64,000 nucleotides of DNA, taken from the NCBI GenBank assembly GCA_026874595.1, contig CM049311.1, positions 5,307,676 to 5,371,675 on the forward strand. Reading direction: 5' to 3'. The stretch is from Sipunculus nudus (lineage: Eukaryota; Annelida; Sipuncula; Golfingiida; Sipunculidae). Made by a program: the position numbers and the translations under genes. Positions 11,133-22,339 of this stretch are shown here, piece by piece. A model generated the notes under the pieces. It saw nothing but the letters and a program-made list of their open reading frames with translations, was not told the origin of the DNA and made no database searches. Every line of letters begins with the position of its first letter. The first letter of the stretch is position 1.

Positions 11133-12898
11133 TTGTATTTATATAAGTAATTGTAATGATAATAAAACGGTGAAGTGCATTAATCGTACGGTATAGTAAC
11201 AACGCAAATTAGTTGATTCGGGTGTGTAAGTGCTGACAAGTAAACCAGTTAACGGTAGGACATCAGAATCAACTACCACATTAACTAACAAACGCAAACA
11301 AACGAAAATCAAATAATCTTTGTGGTCGAACATTTAGCAAATTAATTAAATCTAATTAATATCATGGCTTTCTTCTAACAAAGATAGCTGATAATAATGT
11401 TTATTATAATAATTATAATAATAATAATTATACAATAATTATAATATTAACAATAATAATAATATAATTTTAGAAATATGGGCGTTGTCAAAATAAGCGT
11501 TATTCGAAATTCAACTTTGCACATCCATGTCCTCTTGTAACCAGACTCTCTGCGTCGGTATAGATTCTGGTCTTGACATTGCCATCGAATTAATTTCATG
11601 TTTGACATGATTATGGGTACACTGCTTATATATGTAATTTCCTATAATAATAATAATAATAAAAACTAGAAATGAGCCCAGAGAGCGCAGACTTCCGCCA
11701 TAACAGCTCATTACCTAAATATGGCATTGTCAGAACTGAAGATTTTTATTCCTTATGAAACCCCGAAAATTTGACCAATTGTGCCTTGTATTGTTCTAGC
11801 TATCCTGAAAATTTCATCAAAATAGTGTTCAAAATAGGGGTCCGTGCATGGTACCAGTAAATCAACGTCTGTACATGAAGTTCATTAAGTTTGTTATATT
11901 TAAATCCTGGCGGGCTTAAAAGGATCTTCGGGGACGTTTCATTAAAATATTGTGGTAAGAACATGGTAGTGTTGCCAGGACTACCAATTTAGTACTAAGG
12001 ACATGAACGGATGTATACTGGTGTTTATATTTAGCACTATTTTCTAGTTTCCTTTTTGTACCTTCTACCATTTCAACAAAACACGGCCTAATTGTACAGG
12101 TCAGTCCCACAACTGTGAAGGTATCACAGTTGTGGATTTCGCAACAACGTGTAAACAAATGTTCTATAAAACCCATAAAACAATCTTTTATGGGGTTATT
12201 TAGGAATCGATCATTTTTTGAGTGATTTTATTTTCATTACAATTACATATATATATATATATAATTGAAAGTATAACACAATTAAAAAAAAAAACCTCCT
12301 GGAGTGTAGTATATTGTAGTATAGTTCATATGTAGTTATATATATAGTATGATACAGCATATTATTATTTGGCATGGCATAACCTATTGCATTATATATA
12401 TTACATTATAATATTTAAATTTGATTAATAAAATTGATTAATTTTAATTAATTTTAAGTTATATATATTATTTTATGTTGTATTATATTTTATCAAAATT
12501 TATTATATTATATTATAAATGTATTATATTATATTATATATTTTATCATATTGAATTATATTATATAAGATTATTTTAGATTATATCATATTATTTTATA
12601 ATATGTGTATGAATTGACATGATGAATATATAATATTGTTTAGTATTCACGTTTCCAATATGAGACTTATCAGATGTAACCCATTAAATGGTGAGTAAAA
12701 AAGCAAAAGCTAAAAGATATATTGAGAATTTGTCATATTTTTTTACTTGAAAATAAAATATATTTCACGAAATATTTGATTTAATTATCAACTTTTTAAA
12801 AGATGAGATTGAACCATTAGTCTCATGAAAGCCAGGTCTGTTTGTCAAACACCTAAACCAAACTTTCCTTCTTCTTCAGAGCCACATGTACAAACTTT

Positions 12899-13151
12899 CT
12901 TTGATTACTGTTTGATGAGTAACAAACTTACAAACACAACAACCAAACTTAGACTATCCTCTGCAGCCGGTCAGGGAAACAACAAACCATCCTTTGATGA
13001 ACAGGGCTGAGTTTAGTAACCAGAGCCTTTGATTAGGTAACCTACTCTGTAATGATCAAAGGGATCAAAGACGGATGTTCAAAGAAAGTTTGGGCCGTCA
13101 AAGGAGGGAATCAAGTTTATGATGTTCACCAGTGAGTAGCTGGTATATAAA
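12899..13151 (+). promoter_or_regulatory. promoter of copy 3: TATA box plus seven TCF/LEF-like sites
   Basis: Seven exact hexamers at 12899, 12992, 13027, 13056, 13065, 13079 and 13098, then TATATAAA at 13144-13151, 168 bp before the ATG. The 12-bp sequence GTGAGTAGCTGG stands directly before and just after the TATA box. The order and spacing mirror the minus-strand promoter of copy 1, so the block is held as one module. Confidence 0.72.
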
Positions 13152-13311
13152 GGTGAGTAGCTGGTTAGCAGGTATCATTCACTCAGAATCTGCTCAACGC
13201 TACAGTTCCACCTCCGGTTTTACTAAGAATCTGCTCAACCTGCAACTCACTGATCTAAGTGCTCGTGACTCCTGGTACTCTGCTCAGGTATAGCATAAGA
13301 GTAACCTGGAA

Positions 13312-14214
13312 ATGGACCCGACTCACTTGGACGTCCCCAGTATTGAGGAGCTGAGTTCTCTTCTGTGCTCAGGATCGAACACTACACACCAAGGGATGGA
13401 TATACAAAGGCCGACGTCAGTCACAGAGCAAGTCCATCAACCCACGATGAACCAGACAGCCACCAGCAAGAAGCCCGCTCTACCAGCAAGACAGCCACTG
13501 AAAGCACTGAACGGTCCGACACACACAGACTGGTTCACCATGATACCTGGCTGTGTCAGCACTGCTCCGGTCATGGATACGGTCTGGGCGGGATCGTGTA
13601 CCAAGACGCATCATAGACCAGATGTTACAACGTCACAGGTGGCAGCACCAGTCAAGAATGTATTCCCTGAACCACTGTCTCTCCGGATCGCCATGTTGAA
13701 CCTTCAACTCCTGACGCTCGAGTCCAAGCAGAAGACGAGGTCCCAGGAGATCCAGAATTATTACGCCATGCAGGCCAGTCAACTTGAAGGGGAGCGTTAC
13801 CAGGCGCTCAGTGCTCAAGGACTGTCCCCATGGCAACATGACGGCATCAACAGTTACTATGACAACAAGCACAGCAGTCTCATCAGTCAAGTTCAGCAGT
13901 GGTGTCATCAGGTAGGAGCAGGTCACGTGACCTCTTTGACGGAAGTTGCTGCTGCTCCCGCTATCCGGTCACGGAAAACCAAGCCCGCCAAGCTGAACCC
14001 TGTAGCTACTCGTATCATGGAAAACTGGTACTCTATGAATGAGGAGCACCCGTACCCGGCCGCTGAGACCACAGAGTACCTGGCCACCACAGGGGGAATC
14101 ACCACAGAACAAGTCAAGAAATGGTTCGCCAACCGTCGTCTGAGATTTGGTAACACCAAGAACATCAGAGAGATCGCCAGAAGACGCAAGTGCCCTCTAG
14201 CGGCTACCAGCTGA
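13312..14214 (+). CDS. TALE-class homeobox protein, SPILE-like (copy 3)
   Basis: Intact 300-residue copy and the best reference for the B type. Residues 1-14 are the N-terminal family motif, about 15-115 a variable Thr/Pro/Gln-rich linker, about 118-205 the conserved helical block (FPEPLSLRIAM to QVQQWCHQ), 221-283 the homeodomain and 284-300 a basic tail (IAR RRKCPLAATS). Helix 1 lies near 229-241, the P-Y-P loop at 247-249, and Trp271, Phe272, Ala273, Asn274 form the core of helix 3. RLRFG follows helix 3, where A-type copies read RLRSG. The linker has the single-segment form with VWAGSCTKTHH. Poly(A) signal AATAAA at 14417-14422. Confidence 0.9.
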   Translation: MDPTHLDVPSIEELSSLLCSGSNTTHQGMDIQRPTSVTEQVHQPTMNQTATSKKPALPARQPLKALNGPTHTDWFTMIPGCVSTAPVMDTVWAGSCTKTHHRPDVTTSQVAAPVKNVFPEPLSLRIAMLNLQLLTLESKQKTRSQEIQNYYAMQASQLEGERYQALSAQGLSPWQHDGINSYYDNKHSSLISQVQQWCHQVGAGHVTSLTEVAAAPAIRSRKTKPAKLNPVATRIMENWYSMNEEHPYPAAETTEYLATTGGITTEQVKKWFANRRLRFGNTKNIREIARRRKCPLAATS

Positions 14215-15529
14215 ATTGCAACAGTTAAACGCCCAGAAAGAAGTGTGAAGATTTAAAATATGGATATATGACATGTATATTGATGTATATATTATGTTGT
14301 TATATTCATATTGTATAAGCATATTTGATCACTATATGTAAATATTCCCATATATACATTTGTTCATCATTAATTGTAGACCTATATGTAAATAATATTT
14401 ATATTATACATGTGTAAATAAAACACATCACATTTTACATTTTATGTTTGTCTGTGCATCATCAATGAATGCGCTGTGTGTTGGTCTGCCAAACCTGTAT
14501 ATTTGTCGTAATATAAGGCTCGTAACCGCCACATGACCATCATCCCTTTAGGTAGAGTACAAAACTGTCCAATATTTAAAATAAAACTCAAATTACGACC
14601 CGCTTGCTTATTCAGCCACCATGTCTTGTTCCGGCAGAACTTTCTTACTTCACAAATTTATATTATAGCATGAAAAATCCATGCATAGATATGAAATCTG
14701 TGACAACCTTTTAAAGGGTTTCAGACAAATTTTTCGGCCTAGATCCCTCCCTCCTTTTTTACGGACCTGGAGACTTTTTCCGGTTATGGCATTAGTCCTC
14801 TTTAGTTAGACCCCTCCTTTCCTTAATCCTAAGTCCGCCTCTGTTACTGTGTGTGTGTGTATTTCGGTTGATACATTTCTATAAAACACACAAACACCTG
14901 TAACAATCCTTTGACTAGGTTCACAAGGGTGAGCGCAATGCACCTGTACTGCACGAGGAGTTTACGTAAAGCTGCATGCAATATGTTATTTTGTTATTTT
15001 CCTGACAACCATCTGAGAAGCCTGAGTACACCCTTATCAATTTGATGTCAGAATTCGACACCAGATGACTCTGTCTAAAAGCTTATACGACATCATTTCT
15101 TTGTGAGCTGGAAACTGCAGTTGTTACGGAACCTGATATCAACAGATCACGTATGCGTGACGAACATAAACTTTGTCATGGAGATAAAAAAATCAGAATC
15201 TGTAACACCAGGCAGTTTGAAATGTCTAGGGGAATGAATAAAGTAGTCAGTTTTTTTTGTTAACAAATAACTATAATTTATTCTTAAACAACCCTCAAAT
15301 TACAATACACTTAATTAATACAATTACACAGAACAACAAAAGTGAATTCTACAGGTTTAGCATTAAAACTCAATTTACGAGAACTACAACTGTCTACGTT
15401 GCTTGTGGTATAAAACTGATATACTTAAGTCAAAATCACAATAAAACTATGAACATGTTCATGTACATGTATATGTATATACAAACAGGAAATACATGTA
15501 CTATTTGTATCCGCGGATACTATGTTTTT

Positions 15530-16400
15530 TGACCGGATTCCACCACCGCCACTGCGGCGTTCGTTTCCGGAAAACTCCTCTGAGACTACTGGGCCGATTT
15601 TCCGAAGCTTTACCCAAATATCGGGTCACATGTGAACTGGTGCCTCGTCAATTTGCGTTGACCTCTGATCTATCCTCTCTGCAGTGCGTCCATCTGTGCG
15701 TCTGTGTTTACACAGTAAACAACATATCTTCGGACTCGTTTGACCGACCAGGCTGACATTTTGCACCAGTGTAGCTTTTGGTTAGCTTTATATCATATAA
15801 TCAACTGGTGGCGCCACCTGCAACAATTTTGCGCGGCGTCCATCTGTTTGTCTGCCTTGGGTTACAAATCACTCATATCTCTGCAGTGGTTGGACTGATT
15901 CACCTAGAATTTAGCATGTGTATCATCATGGATAGCTTTCTTTATTTTATGACAGGTGGCGCCACCTACATTAACGTACAGGATGCAGACATCCAGGCTT
16001 ATATCTCAGGATTGGTTTGACGGATCCTCCTGAAATTGTGCATGTTTATAGATCTCATATAGCTCTTTATTTTACGCAAAACTGGTGGCGCCACTTGCAA
16101 CCATTTTTGTACAGCTTCCTTCTGTTTGTCTGCTGTGGGATAAAATCACTCATATCTCGGCAGTGGTTTGACTTACCTGCCTAAAATTTTGCATGTATAT
16201 ACATCTTGGATAGCTTTCTGGATTTTGTGGCAGGTGGCGCCACCTACATACATATTCGGCTGCAGACATCCATGCTTATATGCAACACACCTCACTCTAT
16301 TTCCCCTTGCCACTCAATCCATGCTTCACCCGTCCCACTCATATTTCGGCGGATACACGTAGTCGCTTGTCGATTACCCGTATTCTAGTTTCTTTAAACT
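15530..16400. repeat. degenerate tandem repeat block with GGTGGCGCCACC palindromes
   Basis: The 12-bp perfect palindrome GGTGGCGCCACC, or a one-base variant, occurs at 15807, 15955, 16084 and 16233, at alternating steps of about 148 and 129 bp. Shared phrases between the palindromes include CTGCAGTGGTTGGACT, CCTGAAATTTTGCATG and GGATAGCTTTCTT. Homologous blocks lie downstream of copies 6, 8 and 10. Short frames across it are not a conserved protein. Confidence 0.75.
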
Positions 16401-16806
16401 TTGTCTCAGAGACATTTCATGTAAATTTGAGAAAATGTTGCATCCGTTATAAATTAAAAGACACTCCTATTAATATTGTAATAATAATAATAATAATATA
16501 AAAATACCAACATTTTGGGAAGTTTGTTTGATTAGTTGTTCTCAATAATTTATTTAGGGATTCTTAAACTGAAGCATAATTTTTTAATCAGAGGGGGATC
16601 CAGCTGGTGGCGCCCGCGGCGAGCGCCCAATCAATTGAACTGTAACGTCTCCCATTTTATCGAGTTCTTTTTCCATTTATTCGTAATTAATTTTCATTTT
16701 TCAAATTGTTAATTTCCCAGGCAATAAGATTTTTATGTTTATTACTTTCAAATTCATAAGTAGAGGATATAAAAGAACAGATTTCAGATTTGTTAGATTG
16801 AGATAG

Positions 16807-16810
<4 letters not shown>

Positions 16811-16867
<57 letters not shown>
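16811..16867. repeat. (AT)n microsatellite
   Basis: About 28 TA units; the corresponding tract after copies 6, 8 and 10 is much shorter. Confidence 0.95.
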
Positions 16868-16871
<4 letters not shown>

Positions 16872-19075
16872 AAAACTCAGTGAGAGGGAATCATTTCTTT
16901 ATCACACTGTGCTGGGTCCTCCACACCCAATCGCATTCGCCTAAAATTTTGAAGAAAAAAAATATTAAAGCCTGCCACACGTTTCCCAGACCCCTAAAGT
17001 TTGAATATAATAGGCAAAAGCATATATGAGAATAGAAGTTCAGGCCACAGAAAACCCTCATAATCTTTTGTTAAAAGTACCTCAATTTCCTCTTTACATT
17101 TGATATTTTAAATTTTTTCTGGATATGGGAGGGGGGTCAACCCCTCCCACACCCACCCCGATTTAAAACTAATTTACTTTAATAAAACATAGCTCTAGAT
17201 TCTATAGATATTTTTTTTCATACGGTGAAATATATTACGTAATATTTAAATAAAAATTTATGAACTTAGTTTTTATACTACCTATTAACCAGTAATTAGC
17301 GCTTCCCCCTTCTCGATTTTCTGGATCACCCACTGGACACTCCCTTCCATACCCTCCCCATCTACCTCTAACTCAGTCGCAGAATGTCAAAATCTGCACT
17401 GCACCTGCGTATAATGATCTAAGGTTAAGAAAAATAAAGCTCCAAGTGTGAATTCATTTTGTGAGGATAACCGTCTCCATTTTAATGCCAGTTTAACGAA
17501 GTATGTACATTTGCAGAATTCCATTCCAGTGTTACTCCATGACAGAATAGTAACACACGCTTCCTCTCGTTTTATATCCTGGTGGTTTCCAGTCCCAGTG
17601 ACTAAAGCTGCGCCTGCTTACCTTGAGTGGAGTGACCTCCATTTGCTGGCATATACCACCGAGGAACCCACGAAAGGCGCATTTGTTTGTGAGCGAAACA
17701 CGGTCGTGAGGCACGGTTTCTCATTAAGCCTGCAGACCGCTAACCCTATATGTTGGGGCAGACCGTGAAAATTCTGGCCACCTCGGCTGAGATTCGAACT
17801 ACCGGTATACCACTGAAAGCTTTCCGTGTTGATTGAGTAGGCATGGCAAACTTAAATATTCCATATATTTAATGTTAAAATATTAGAAATAGAATTTTTA
17901 ATATCTTTTTACTCCAATGGACTGATTAAAGATCTGTAAGGAACATTCGTATTGAGCTAGTTGGGCCAATTTTATTCACAATTCCACTATTTTACTTTTT
18001 TTCACCATTTTACTTTTACCACTTGTTATAGATTTATGTTCAGCAGGAATGAACACAGAAGTGTCTCTCTTTCAAGGTGCTCAAACTCTTTAAGTAACTG
18101 TCAGAACATATAAGTCACTGTGCCCGGCCTTACCACATTTAACCAATAGATCCCGCTGTTCAGCAATACCATATATTAACGATTAATGCCCTTCTAACAA
18201 TCCGGAGGAAGGACACACACCCGTCGTTACAGGCGTTTATGAATGAACGTTAGCTCAACTGAAAATCAGTTGTGGCCGCGAAGGGCAACTTTAAATAATT
18301 ATGTTCTGCAGATTTCTTTTGACACCAATATGAACGGTGAGCGGGTAATTTTTACTTTACTTATCTAGACAAAATATGCGATAATTTTTGCCAACATGGC
18401 ATACCAGGTATGCATGGATACACATATCTAAATTCTTGAAATACTAGATTGAAATAAAACAATTCAATCAAGTTTCAATTTCACCATCATGATTGAAAAT
18501 GTTGCACCTTTAATACACGCAATGAGACAAGATCCTTAATTTGAAATGTAGATACTGGATATAGATGGAAAGATTTCTTGTAGAATGGGTACATTGAAAG
18601 ATAAAGTAGTGATCCAAGTAAAATAGGATCGATAGTTTTGTAGAACAATTGTTTTTCTAAATGTGACCTAAACCTGGAGGTCCCCGTTTGGGGTTTCACT
18701 GGCTGTTCCAGGGGGCTGAATTGACACTTAGCTGATTTTACACATTGATACTAGTATCCTTTGACCAAACGGTCTCCTAGAAAGGCTGGAGGTTATTTAA
18801 TGGACACGACTCATGGCATGGCAAACAACACTGAACGTACCAAGACATAAGACGTTAAGCTGTCAGGTGATCAAATGCTTTATTTACATACGTGAAATAT
18901 GAATATTAAATTAGACACATGTTCACCATGATGTTCAAATGTGTATATGAACATATTTACATATGACAATACTATATTGTGAATATGATATGAATAATAC
19001 ATATAAGGATACATGTTACACACATTTTACACACTTTATAATAGCCATGATTATTATGCGTTTATATCCTGATGT

Positions 19076-20026
19076 TCAGCTAGTAGCCGCCAGGGGGCAC
19101 TTGCGTCTTCTGGCGATCTCTCTGATGTTCTTGGTGTTACCAGATCTCAGACGACGGTTGGCGAACCATTTCTTGACTTGTTCTGTGGTGATTCCCCCAG
19201 TGGTGGCCAGGTACTCAATGGTCTCGGCGATCGGGTACGGGTGCTCCTCATTCATAGAGTACCAGTTCTTCATGATACGAGTAGCTACAGAGTTCAGCTT
19301 GGCGGGCTTTGTTTTCCGTGGACGGATGGCGGGAGCAGCCGCAACCTCCGTCAAAGAGGTCACGTGACCTGATTCTACCTGATGACACCACTGCTGGACT
19401 TGACTGATTAGAATGAAGTGCTTGTTGTCATAGTAACTGTTAATGCCGTCATGTTGCCATGGTGACAATCTTTGAGCCATCAGGGACTGGTAACGCTCCC
19501 CTTCAAGTTGACTGGCCTGCATGGCGTAATAATTCTGGATCTCCTGGGACCTCGTCTTCTGCTTGGACCCGAGTTTCAGTAGTTGAATGTTCAACATGGC
19601 GATCCGGAGAGACAATGGTTCAGGGAATGCATTCTTGGCTGGTGCTGCCACCTGTGACGGGGCAACTTCTGGTCTGTGGTGGGTAGGTGCTGCCACCTGT
19701 GACGTGGTGACTTCCGCTCCGGGGGTGGTCATCAATGGCGCAGTATTGACACGGCCAGGTATCGTGGTGAACCAGTCTCTGTTTTGTTGACCGTTCAGTG
19801 CTTTCAGAGGCTGTCTTACTGCTGCAGTGGGCTTCAAGCTGGTGGCTGTCTGGTTCATCGTGGGTTGATGGACTGGCTCTGTCTGGTTCGTCGGTGGTTG
19901 ATTGACAGGCTCTGTGACTGACGTAGGCCTCTGTATATCCATCCCTTGGTGTGTAGTGAACGATCCTGAACACAGGAGATAACTCAGCTCCTCCAAGTTG
20001 GATACGTCCGAGTCAATCCGATCCAT
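19076..20026 (-). CDS. TALE-class homeobox protein, SPILE-like (copy 4)
   Basis: The longest copy, 316 residues, intact. The extra length comes from a tandem duplication in the N-terminal linker, where TEPV-QP--NQT is repeated at about residues 38-62, on top of the doubled VTTSQVAAP/VAPSQVAAP segment. The homeodomain lies at about 237-299, with E to K before NWYS in helix 1 and T to I in helix 2; the P-Y-P loop reads HPYPIAE and WFANRR is intact. Its N-terminus, MDRIDSDVSNLEEL, differs from the usual MDLTHLD form but resembles copies 7 and 9. The central block has the QSLMAQRLSPW variant shared with 7 and 9. Poly(A) signal at 18879-18884. Confidence 0.88.
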   Translation of the reverse strand: MDRIDSDVSNLEELSYLLCSGSFTTHQGMDIQRPTSVTEPVNQPPTNQTEPVHQPTMNQTATSLKPTAAVRQPLKALNGQQNRDWFTTIPGRVNTAPLMTTPGAEVTTSQVAAPTHHRPEVAPSQVAAPAKNAFPEPLSLRIAMLNIQLLKLGSKQKTRSQEIQNYYAMQASQLEGERYQSLMAQRLSPWQHDGINSYYDNKHFILISQVQQWCHQVESGHVTSLTEVAAAPAIRPRKTKPAKLNSVATRIMKNWYSMNEEHPYPIAETIEYLATTGGITTEQVKKWFANRRLRSGNTKNIREIARRRKCPLAATS

Positions 20027-20180
20027 TTCCAGGTTACTCTTACGCTATCCCTGAGTAGTGTGGGCACGTGTACTTCGATCAGTGAGTAGCCGGTTGAGCA
20101 GATTCTGAGTAAACAGTGAGGTCGAACTGTAGAGTTGAGCAGATACTGAGTGATTGATACCTGCTCACCATCTACTCGCC

Positions 20181-20446
20181 TTTATATACAAGCTACTTAC
20201 GCCTGGTTCACCAGTTAACATCACAAACTTGATTCCCTCCTTTGATGGCCCAAACTTTCCTTCACCATCGGTCTTTGATCCCTTTGATCATCACAGAGTA
20301 GGTTACCTAATCAAAGGCTCTGGTTACTAAACTCAGCCCCGTTCATCAAAGGATGGTTTGTTGTTTGCCCTGACCGGCTACTGAAGAGCAGACTCAGTTT
20401 GGTTGTTGTGTTTGTATGTTTGTTACTCGTCAAACAGAAATCAAAG
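20181..20446 (-). promoter_or_regulatory. promoter of copy 4: TATA box plus six TCF/LEF-like sites
   Basis: TATATAAA at 20181-20188 on the minus strand. Hexamers at 20240, 20273, 20282 (CCTTTGATC), 20311, 20346 and 20441. One site of the module, near 20260, has become CCTTCACC. Confidence 0.68.
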
Positions 20447-20739
20447 TAAGTTTGTACATGTGGCTCATAAGAAGAAGGAATGTTTGGTTTAAGCGTTTGA
20501 CAACTAGAAATATCTTTGACCGACTATACCATTCCGATCGAATAATATATAACACGGACATTTTCTTAATTATTTCGTAAACTGTGTAATATTTTCAAGT
20601 CATAAAAATGACAGATTGTCTTTTTCGGAGTTTTCTTAATATTATTTTCGGTTATTATTTAAGCTCATTATTTTTGTTTATAATAATCTCTTCCATTTCA
20701 AATATAAAGAGTATAAATTATTCTATTTTAATAATGCTA

Positions 20740-20842
20740 TAACATAACATAACATAACATAACATAACATAACATAACATAACATAACATAACATAACAT
20801 AACATAACATAACATAACATAACATAACATAACATAACATAA
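20740..20842. repeat. (AACAT)n pentanucleotide microsatellite
   Basis: About 20 perfect AACAT units, followed to 20890 by degraded AATAT and AGTAT units. This repeat type is seen nowhere else in the window. Confidence 0.95.
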
Positions 20843-21261
20843 TATAATATAGTATAATATAATATAATATAATATAATATAGTTTAACATAATATAAAAA
20901 ATACGTAACAATGTCCTATCGATAGGGGTGCATGGTGCCGGGGGAGGGGGTTCGGTAATTGCTGGCTGAAGGTTTGTTGTGTGGGGCAGGGGCGGGATCT
21001 AAATTTCGGCCCAGCTATGGCTCCAATATATACCAGAGGTCCTATATTTACTATAATACACGGTAGGCCTACTAAACTTAAGTAATTCTCTTTAAAACTA
21101 GTTTTATATATTTTTATTAGTTGGGGGGGGGGGGAGATCAGAAATCTACTACCACATCAGTTAAAAAAACAGCTATCAACACGAAGATTTAACGTACTAA
21201 ACTGACTGAAAACATACTTAATTAAATCTAATATCTTATTTTACGGAAACATTTTTACTCT

Positions 21262-21266
<5 letters not shown>

Positions 21267-21317
<51 letters not shown>

Positions 21318-21403
21318 TATAATAATAATAATTTTGCGGAAACATTGTGCTCCTATAGAATAATAATAATAATGATTAACACTTTACCATTTTATCATCA
21401 TTG

Positions 21404-21450
<47 letters not shown>
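21267..21450. repeat. (AAT)n and (AT)n microsatellites
   Basis: (AAT)n fills about 21267-21317 and (AT)n about 21410-21450, with further short AAT runs between them. Confidence 0.9.
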
Positions 21451-21456
<6 letters not shown>

Positions 21457-22339
21457 TCTGTATATATATATATGTATGTGTTGCTTATATTGTTAAATAC
21501 AATTAAACAATTAGACGATATAGTTATTAATTTGAATGTTGAATAACAATAGCATTTTTATATCTTATTTTTCACAAACAATGCATTCCTCACATTCCAA
21601 TTGACATCTGTGATGTTTCAGATATCTGATATACTTCTGTACAAAGTCAATCGTCAATACTTTGCTAGTGTCGCTTTTAGTGTATTGCGATACGCATTGT
21701 ACCTATATATGCGGTACAAATTCACTGCCCTGTAAATGTTTACAAAGGACAATTTCATTAATCACCAGTGATACAACAAGGATGTACGGGAACATAAAAT
21801 AGAGGGTTACAGGAGAGAGCAAATGTGTCACTCGGGTAATATGCATGAAACAATGGGCTAGTATATGTGTCCCTACTAACTGATGCGTCTTCTGGATCTA
21901 TGTTTTAATACCGATTAACTTTCGTATGATATAAGCACTTTCTTTAGGGTCATTAATTAAATAAATGATAAACAGTCAACAATAAAACAGTAATTAAAGT
22001 ATCGAATTAGTGCATTCTGTTAAAGAATTAAATTAATTTTATTAAACTCACCATATAATCTCGGCCTGCACTGTTTAAAATTAAGTACATGACAATACAA
22101 TTTACCTCAATGTGTGTCCATCATTATTTTAGTTTTGATATAAGTAATGACAATATATGTCATACATTTCTTAAGCATTCAAAAACTACTAAACTGAAGG
22201 AAATGCAAAAATGTAACAACCAACTTTTTGCGGTTCAGGAAAAACTGTATGTAGTCCGTACATGGACCTTCATGAATCCAGGAGGGGGTGGTCCAAGTGG
22301 TCCGAAGCCTCCACCCCCCACCCCCATCCCCCCAATTTT

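Larger units (their letters stand above)
10200..12890. other. divergent spacer between copies 2 and 3
   Basis: AT-rich and without a supported gene. Segments recur at the same relative place in the other head-to-head pairs: about 11150-11400 matches about 37300-37520 and 47030-47260, and about 11510-12180 matches about 37660-38380 and 47380-48140. It contains long (AT)n runs and a small foldback repeat. Confidence 0.65.
14423..18878. other. convergent spacer between copies 3 and 4
   Basis: No supported gene. The left part (14423-16600) is the B-type 3' flank and includes the GGTGGCGCC repeat block. The right part (17400-18878) is the A-type 3' flank. Both recur in the spacers at 40.3-44.8, 50.65-55.2 and 61.1-64 kb. 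Around 17780-17810 and 1885-1905 a motif like a Pol III B box (GTTCGAATCTC on the minus strand) hints at an old tRNA-derived SINE, but I could not define its ends. Confidence 0.65.

Noticed and set aside
17448-17768. 106-codon frame in the A-type flank, with relatives at 43454 and 53829
   Set aside because: The frame is not kept at constant length and start between copies, and it overlaps a SINE-like stretch. It looks like spacer repeat, not a gene.
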